Shown here piece after piece: positions 1 to 4,114 of a stretch of 5,610 nucleotides of DNA (position 1 is its first letter; every line of letters starts with the position of its first letter). The DNA comes from Actinomycetes bacterium (GTDB lineage: Bacteria > Actinomycetota > Actinomycetes > Streptosporangiales > Streptosporangiaceae): positions 1 to 5,610 of the forward strand of contig JAFACJ010000289.1 in assembly GCA_023425615.1 (NCBI GenBank), read 5' to 3'. The position numbers and the translations under genes were made by a program. The notes under the pieces are model-generated. The model saw nothing but the letters and a program-made list of their open reading frames with translations, ran no database searches and had not been told where the DNA came from.

Positions 1-7
1 GGGTGCG

Positions 8-30
8 CCCGGGGCCGGGCCCGGGGCCCC
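8..30 (-). terminator. GC-only hairpin after the MFS gene
   Basis: Ten bases beyond the MFS stop codon on the minus strand is a very GC-rich inverted repeat. GGGGCC at 11-16 pairs with GGCCCC at 25-30 around an 8-base loop. The same stretch holds a direct repeat, CCCGGGGCC at 8-16 and 20-28. No U-run follows within the window, so this would be a stem-only terminator or 3'-end stabiliser, as is common in actinomycetes. The window edge prevents seeing what lies beyond, and in such GC-rich DNA a 6-bp stem can arise by chance. Confidence 0.3.
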
Positions 31-39
31 ACCCCGCCC

Positions 40-1329
40 TCACCCCGCCTTCGCCTCGACCGGCCGCCGCGGCGCCGGAGGGGTGAGCCGTCCGGAGCGT
101 TGCAGCCGGTGGAGTGCCACGGTGGCGGCGGCGCCGGTGGCGGCCAGCACCAGCCAGGGCAGCGCCGGCACCCCGCGGGTACGGGAGACGTCCAGGGCCG
201 TGCCGGCGACCAGGTTGCCCAGGGTGATGCCGAGCCCCGCGATGGTGTTGTAGAGCCCGTAGTGGGTGGCCACCAGCCGGCCTCGGGACAGGGCGACGAT
301 GGTGTCCATCTCGAACGGGAACGTGATCATCGTGGCCAGGGCGATCAGCAGTCCGGTGGCCAGCAGGGGCAGCGCCGCCAGGACGAAGGCGGCGAGCGAG
401 GCGCCTGCCGGTCCCGGCAGAAGAGCGCCGGTCAGGGCGGGCAGGCCGAACGCGGCGGACAGCAGCGCGGTGCCGCGCACCAGCGACCGTCCCGGACCCC
501 ACCGGCCGGTGCACCAGGCGGTGAGCCTCCGCTGCCCCAGCACGGTCAGCAGCCCTCCGGCCGCGAACATGCCGGTGACGGCGACGGCCGACCGGGATCC
601 GGTGGGGTCGGCGGCGCGCAGGGCCAGGGGCAGTGCCAGATAGGTCTGGAACGACAGCAGGTAGGCACCGCACATGGCGGTCGAGAACCCCAGGAAGGCG
701 CGGTCGCCGAGCACGTGCCGCCAGGTGTCGCGCAAGGGCCTGCGGTCGGCGGGCGCGGGCGGGCGGTGGGGCAGGACCGCCAGTTGCGCCACCGTCAGGA
801 CGGCGAAGACGGCAGCCGCGACCAGGCAGGTGAGCCGGAACCCGACCGTGGTCAGCGCCAGGCCCACGACCGGCCCGGCCAGGATCCCCGCCTGGTAGAA
901 GACGTTGAACGCGGCGAACGCCTCCACCCGCCGCGCACCGGACTCGGCCGCCAGGTAGGAGCGCACCGCCGGGTTGAACAGCGCTCCGGCCAGTCCGGTG
1001 GCGGCGGCCCCCGCGATCAGGGCGGGCAGGGCGTCGACCAGGCCGAGCAGCGCGAACCCCACGGTGCGCAGCAGGCAGCCCGCCGCGATCAGGGGCTTGG
1101 GGCCCAGCCGGTCGGCCAGTGTCCCGCCGAGCAGGAACATGCCCTGCTGGCTGAGGTTGCGCGCCCCCAGCACCATCCCCACCAGCGCCCCGGCCAGCCC
1201 GAGGCCGTGGGAGAGATGGTCGGCCAGGAACGGCATGAGCATGTAGAAGCCCAGGTTGATGCCGAACTGGTTGACCATCAGCAGCCGTGCCGCCCCGCTG
1301 AAGGACGCCCATCCGCGCGCGGCCCTCAT
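40..1329 (-). CDS. MFS transporter, 12 membrane segments (probable exporter)
   Basis: A 429-residue integral membrane protein of the major facilitator superfamily. About twelve hydrophobic segments are visible in two sets of six, split by a basic Pro/Arg-rich central loop near residues 187-210 ([19 protein letters not shown]). The signature motif A between helices 2 and 3 is present at about residues 69-79 ([11 protein letters not shown], with D73-R74). The length matches drug/metabolite:proton antiporters. The start is the ATG at 1329: GGAGG lies 7 bases upstream (1337-1341), and the ATG overlaps the stop of the PLP-enzyme gene as ATGA, implying translational coupling. The frame stays open far upstream of this ATG, but that stretch is antisense-type shadow of the PLP gene and has no family resemblance. 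The coupling suggests that it exports (less likely imports) the product or a relative of the product of the PLP enzyme. Substrate cannot be read from the sequence. Confidence 0.95.
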   Translation of the reverse strand: MRAARGWASFSGAARLLMVNQFGINLGFYMLMPFLADHLSHGLGLAGALVGMVLGARNLSQQGMFLLGGTLADRLGPKPLIAAGCLLRTVGFALLGLVDALPALIAGAAATGLAGALFNPAVRSYLAAESGARRVEAFAAFNVFYQAGILAGPVVGLALTTVGFRLTCLVAAAVFAVLTVAQLAVLPHRPPAPADRRPLRDTWRHVLGDRAFLGFSTAMCGAYLLSFQTYLALPLALRAADPTGSRSAVAVTGMFAAGGLLTVLGQRRLTAWCTGRWGPGRSLVRGTALLSAAFGLPALTGALLPGPAGASLAAFVLAALPLLATGLLIALATMITFPFEMDTIVALSRGRLVATHYGLYNTIAGLGITLGNLVAGTALDVSRTRGVPALPWLVLAATGAAATVALHRLQRSGRLTPPAPRRPVEAKAG

Positions 1330-2516
1330 CGCACGGCCTCCGCGGCCCCCGCAGGCTCCGTGGGCGCCTCGCCGCGACCGGCGGCCACGGCCGGATCGGT
1401 CACGACCGGGCACCGGGTCCAGCGGGCGACCTCGCGTTCGGCCGGGTGGCCGATGACGTCCGGCTCGTCGGCGGGACGCCCGTCCAGCAGCCGGTGGGAG
1501 GCGCAGTAGGCGTCGTCGAAGACGGTACCGGCGTAGCGGGCGGGCCCGTCGGGGAAGACGGCCGCGATACGGGTGTCGGCGGGCGAGGTGCGCGCCAGCC
1601 ACCCGGCGACCAGGGCGACCGCGCCCACGCTCCACCCGCCGGTGGCGTGGTGGTGGGCCGCCAGCGTCCGGCTGGCCCACACCGCCTCGGCCGCGGCGAC
1701 CCAGTGCACCTCGCTGAACGCCCCGTAGGCGACGTTGCGCGGGTAGATGCTGGAGCCCAGGCCGCGCATCAGACGGCTGCGGGCCGGCTGGCCGAAGATC
1801 GTGGAGCCGACGGTGTCGACACCCACCAGGCGAGCGGCCGGGAAGTGGTCCTTGATGACGGAGAACACCCCCGCCGAATGCCCGCCGGTGCCCACCGAGC
1901 ACACCAGTACGTCGATCCGCCCGAGCTGGGCCATCAGCTCCAGGCCCAGCCCGGTGTAGCCGGCGGGTGCGTCGGGATTGTTGTACTGGTCGGGCCACCA
2001 GGCCCCCGGCTGGGCCGCCAGCAGGCGCCGCACCGTGCGGCGGCGTGCCTCCTGCCAGCCGCCCACCGGGTCGGGGCGGTCGACGATGACCACGCGGGCT
2101 CCGTGCGCGGCCAGCAGACCTGACATCATCGGCTCCAGGCCCGCGTCGGTCACCACCGTCACCGGATGCCCGTAGGCGATCCCGGCCAGTGCCAGCCCCA
2201 GGCCGAAGGTGCCGGAGGTCGACTCCACGATCGGCGCCCCGGGCGCCAGCTCGCCCCGCCGTCGGGCGGCGGACACCATGGCCAGCGCCGCCCGGTCCTT
2301 GATCCCTCCGGGGTTGCGCCCCTCCAGTTTCGCCCAGAACCCCCGCCCCGCCGTGGCGAAGGGCTCCCCCACCCACAGCACCGGGGTGTCCCCGACCAGT
2401 TCGACCGGGGAGCGGCAGGTGCGCCCTGCCGACAGCAGTCCTCCCGCCGAGGGTGCGGGGACCGCCGCGTCCGCCGGGTCGCCGATGGAGGAGAGAAGGG
2501 AAGCGGAAAAAGACAT
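1326..2516 (-). CDS. PLP-dependent cysteine synthase-family enzyme
   Basis: A 396-residue fold-type II PLP enzyme of the cysteine synthase/cystathionine beta-synthase family, probably cytoplasmic. Such enzymes carry out beta-replacement or beta-elimination on Ser, O-acetyl- or O-phosphoserine, or Cys. An N-terminal extension of about 35 residues precedes the usual opening ([12 protein letters not shown], 36-47). The Schiff-base lysine is K73 in NPGGIKDR. The phosphate-cradling loop GTGGHSAG is at 209-216. Two cofactor loops are atypical: the family's TSGNTG reads TSGTFG (100-105), and the C-terminal loop that often supplies a Ser near the pyridine nitrogen reads FPDGPARY (321-328). It is therefore cysteine-synthase-like, not a safe CysK/CysM. 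From memory, actinomycete proteins with [13 protein letters not shown] and [10 protein letters not shown] segments form a distinct subgroup. The ATG start has AGGAG (2524-2528) at 7-base spacing. The last codons overlap the MFS start. A role like SbnA of staphyloferrin B synthesis is possible, but no SbnB-type partner is in the window. Confidence 0.93.
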   Translation of the reverse strand: MSFSASLLSSIGDPADAAVPAPSAGGLLSAGRTCRSPVELVGDTPVLWVGEPFATAGRGFWAKLEGRNPGGIKDRAALAMVSAARRRGELAPGAPIVESTSGTFGLGLALAGIAYGHPVTVVTDAGLEPMMSGLLAAHGARVVIVDRPDPVGGWQEARRRTVRRLLAAQPGAWWPDQYNNPDAPAGYTGLGLELMAQLGRIDVLVCSVGTGGHSAGVFSVIKDHFPAARLVGVDTVGSTIFGQPARSRLMRGLGSSIYPRNVAYGAFSEVHWVAAAEAVWASRTLAAHHHATGGWSVGAVALVAGWLARTSPADTRIAAVFPDGPARYAGTVFDDAYCASHRLLDGRPADEPDVIGHPAEREVARWTRCPVVTDPAVAAGRGEAPTEPAGAAEAVR

Positions 2517-2716
2517 GGATGTGCTCCTGAGAAGACGTCGATGAACGCGGGAAGAGCTCCTTCGCCGGACACGCGGGCAGCACGAAGAGACCGTCCGTCC
2601 TCAGCGAGACGGAAAGAGGACCCTCATCGTGGCGAAGGAAGAGAAGAGAGAAGCGCGCTCAGCCGACCCGCTCCACCCGAGGGCGGCTCGACGCGGGCGG
2701 CGAAGCGCATGGAGGT
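2517..2716 (-). other. 200-base TA-free, pyrimidine-rich leader of the PLP-enzyme gene
   Basis: No credible gene lies between the stop of the small secreted protein and the PLP-enzyme start. The whole stretch lacks the dinucleotide TA, which reads the same on both strands, so it cannot contain a TANNNT -10 element. In the leftward transcript, 2634-2653 is an unbroken 20-base C/U tract. It is flanked by further C/U-rich segments, a composition compatible with Rho loading. Two mutually exclusive small hairpins are possible just downstream: GTCCTC 2597-2602 with GAGGAC 2616-2621, or CCGTC 2591-2595 (or 2595-2599) with GACGG 2608-2612. It ends in the AGGAG ribosome binding site at 2524-2528. I read it as an internal operon leader, possibly regulatory. 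I recognise no known riboswitch and no Cys-codon leader peptide in it. Confidence 0.45.
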
Positions 2717-3112
2717 CTACGTCAGCCGCGTGCACAGCAGCACCAGCCGGTCGGCGCCGGGGCAGGAGGCGACCCGGTCGGCCAGCGGCCGGTACGTGGG
2801 CGTGGACCAGGCAGCGACCGGCAGGCGCCGCAGCGATCCCCCCGGAGACAGCGGCTGCTCCGCTTGGATCCCGGTGATCTGCCGTGCCGAGGCGCACCGG
2901 TCGTCATGGTGGTGGTGTTCTCCCCGGCAGTCCACGGACAGCCCGCCCGTGGCCCAGACGTACACCGCCGGGGCGGCGGCCGGTGCGGGATGCGCGGAGG
3001 CATGGGCGGCGTGACCGGTCATGCAGGCCAGCAGCATCACCAGAAGGCCGAACACCATCACCGGACGGCATGACGACAAGACACTGCGCCAAGTCACCAC
3101 ACCGCTACCCAT
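2717..3112 (-). CDS. Small secreted or lipid-anchored His/Cys-rich protein, function unknown
   Basis: A 131-residue protein not confidently assignable to a family. A short basic N-terminus is followed by one hydrophobic segment (about 17-31) ending in LLAC at 27-30, which could be a loose lipobox with C30 as lipid-bearing cysteine. Otherwise it is a signal peptide cleaved after the Ala/His-rich stretch at 33-41. The mature part has an Ala/Pro linker (42-50). Next comes a compact cluster, C62 then H66-H69, D70, D71 and C73, that looks suited to metal binding. It ends in a Pro/Arg-rich tail with C117 and C127, closing LLCTRLT. The layout (N-terminal helix, then Cys/His/Asp/Cys cluster, then short tail) loosely resembles small actinomycete proteins annotated DUF6153, but I would not assign it. 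The ATG at 3112 is preferred over the GTG at 3118: neither has a clear Shine-Dalgarno, but a TAAGAT box places the likely transcript start at this ATG. Probably the first gene of an operon with the PLP enzyme and MFS exporter. Confidence 0.72.
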   Translation of the reverse strand: MGSGVVTWRSVLSSCRPVMVFGLLVMLLACMTGHAAHASAHPAPAAAPAVYVWATGGLSVDCRGEHHHHDDRCASARQITGIQAEQPLSPGGSLRRLPVAAWSTPTYRPLADRVASCPGADRLVLLCTRLT

Positions 3113-3118
3113 GGTCAC

Positions 3119-3148
3119 ATCTTAGGGGCGGCTTCCGCGCGAAGGGAA
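3119..3148 (-). promoter_or_regulatory. Candidate leaderless promoter of the small secreted protein
   Basis: On the minus strand TAAGAT (3124-3119) fits the actinobacterial -10 consensus TANNNT. A weak -35 candidate, TTCCCT (3148-3143), lies 18 bases upstream. The ATG at 3112 begins 7 bases after the -10, where transcription would be expected to start. This explains the lack of a convincing ribosome binding site by leaderless translation. A small interrupted palindrome, CTTC-CGCGC-GAAG (3132-3144), sits between the two boxes and could be an operator. The -35 match is poor, so confidence is moderate. Confidence 0.42.
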
Positions 3149-3197
3149 CAGGGGTCGGCCGGCACCGTGACTCCCGCCGCCCGCGGACATGCGGTCC

Positions 3198-3968
3198 TCA
3201 CCGGTCACCGTCGTCCGGACGCCGGTGACCCGCGGCCCAGACGACGGCCGCGTCGAGGTCGTCGTAGTCGAAGCGCCTCACCTCGGCCTTGACGAAGTGG
3301 TTCGCGAGGTGGGGCAGCAGACCGGCCAGCCTGCTGTCGGCGGCAAGGGCGACCCTCCCCACCTTCCGGTGGTGGTCGCGGACGAAGCGCACATGCCGCA
3401 GGAGGCTTCCCACGTTCTCCCAGCCGGGTATCTCGCGGGTGTGGATGACGACGCCCGCCAGTTCGGCGTGGGTCTCCAGCCAGGAGTCCACCGTCAGCGC
3501 CAGGACGTCGAAGTCCTGGGCCCGCAGCGGTTCCTTGACCTCGACCACCACGACCTGGGACTCGGGGATGAGGCGGTGGGTGACCCCGGGGCCCTCGGGC
3601 AGCGAGCTCAGCCAGCGGAGCGCCTCCTCGCGTTCTCCGATGCCGAAGACGCGCACCGGGCAGGGCATCAGAAAGGCCGTGCGCCGGACCGACTCCCGGA
3701 TCCAGCCGACGTCGCTCACGACCGCGCAGCCCTCGAACAGCCGCATCGAGCCGATCCCCACCTTGAAGTCCTCCCAGCCCGCCCCCGGCGTGAAGGACCG
3801 GAACTCCGGGCCGAACTCGTAGAGGAACCGAAGACGGCGGCCTTCTCTTCGCGCTTCGTCGATGAGCGGCTCGATCACCGTCTCGTAGTCCTCTTTCGAC
3901 ACCGTCCCCACGGCTTTCAGGGCATCGACCCCGGGAGGCGTGCCCTCGAGTCTCTCCAGCATCTCCAT
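3198..3968 (-). CDS. Tandem SpoIIAA-like (STAS-fold) two-domain protein
   Basis: A 256-residue soluble protein built of two SpoIIAA-like domains (the PF11964/DUF3478 type, a STAS-related fold), roughly 1-126 and 128-247. Each half shows the same order. First is a beta-strand plus a helix starting in an acidic/aromatic turn (SKEDYETVIEPLIDEA; RAQDFDVLALTVDSWLE). Then come a hydrophobic strand (RRLRFLYEF; AGVVIHTRE), an aromatic-acidic GWED/GWEN turn at about 64-67 and 182-185, a helix, and a closing strand-helix (PVRVFGIGEREEALRWLSS; EVRRFDYDDLDAAVVWAAG). Typical family members are single domains of about 120 residues, so this is a fused duplication. No membrane segment or signal peptide is seen. 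Members are often linked to stress or membrane-associated roles, but biochemical function is not established. Start chosen at the ATG at 3968 because GGAG lies 7 bases upstream; a GTG 18 bases earlier lies ahead of that site. Divergent from the GH65 gene. Confidence 0.86.
   Translation of the reverse strand: MEMLERLEGTPPGVDALKAVGTVSKEDYETVIEPLIDEARREGRRLRFLYEFGPEFRSFTPGAGWEDFKVGIGSMRLFEGCAVVSDVGWIRESVRRTAFLMPCPVRVFGIGEREEALRWLSSLPEGPGVTHRLIPESQVVVVEVKEPLRAQDFDVLALTVDSWLETHAELAGVVIHTREIPGWENVGSLLRHVRFVRDHHRKVGRVALAADSRLAGLLPHLANHFVKAEVRRFDYDDLDAAVVWAAGHRRPDDGDR
3203..3230 (-). terminator. Strong hairpin over the 3' end of the SpoIIAA-like gene
   Basis: A near-perfect inverted repeat. GGTCACCG (3203-3210) pairs with CGGTGACC (3223-3230). 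After one mismatch the stem continues for three more pairs around a CCGG loop. In the leftward transcript it covers the last codons and ends 2 bases before the TGA stop. It is much stronger than surrounding structure and lies just ahead of the next gene's promoter. It could be a U-less terminator or mRNA-stabilising element separating the SpoIIAA-like gene from the downstream operon. There is no U-run after it, so actual termination is uncertain. Confidence 0.45.
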
Positions 3969-4114
3969 CACCCCTCTCCAGCACACCCCTACCCGCCCCG
4001 GCCCATGGCCGTTTTCGCAAGGTTTTTACAGGTAAGTGGCGATATGAGGACTTTGGCGGGGGCAGAGGAAGGGCGCGAAACCGGTCGGAGCCGAGGTCCG
4101 GAAGCGAGAGGTCC
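3969..4114. promoter_or_regulatory. Divergent control region between the SpoIIAA-like and GH65 genes
   Basis: The 146 bases separate two outward-facing start codons. The left part (3969-4004) is GC-rich and carries the ribosome binding site of the SpoIIAA-like gene. An AT-richer pocket at about 4008-4054 stands out from the rest of the window and is the likely melting/promoter zone. It contains TTTACA (4025-4030) and GATATGAG (4041-4048), but their spacing (about 12 bases) is too short for a standard promoter, so no exact -35/-10 pair is claimed. AGGACTTTGGC (4047-4057) resembles one half of a DevR/DosR-type box (GGGACTWWAGTCCC) with a poor second half. Purine-rich AGAGG (4107-4111) and GGAAG (4100-4104) precede the GH65 GTG. 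Confidence 0.4.

Noticed and set aside
100..1509. Long plus-strand open frame opposite the MFS and PLP genes
   Set aside because: Gln/Gly/Arg-rich low-complexity translation typical of GC-rich antisense frames; it crosses two clearly real minus-strand genes.
1330..2583. Upstream continuation of the MFS reading frame to 2583, giving an apparent 847-residue protein
   Set aside because: This part lies in another frame of the PLP-enzyme gene, is low-complexity Arg/Gly/Ala-rich and has no family features. The MFS protein starts at 1329 with its own ribosome binding site.
2624..2710. Short leader ORF (ATG at 2710, 28 codons, stop overlapping a second 8-codon ORF at 2627) as a cysteine-sensing attenuator peptide
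   Set aside because: Neither mini-ORF contains a Cys codon or a ribosome binding site, and they lack the pattern of known actinobacterial sulfur-gene leader peptides.
2517..2716. Known riboswitch (for example SAM or cobalamin) or T-box upstream of the PLP gene
   Set aside because: I could recognise no conserved core sequence of these classes; only short generic hairpins are present.
3113..3118. GTG start at 3118 for the small secreted protein
   Set aside because: It would place the start immediately after the TAAGAT box, before any expected transcription start. ATG 3112 fits better.
3969..3986. GTG start at 3986 for the SpoIIAA-like gene
   Set aside because: It would lie ahead of the GGAG ribosome binding site that is correctly spaced for ATG 3968. 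The added six residues (MCWRGV) fall outside the domain.
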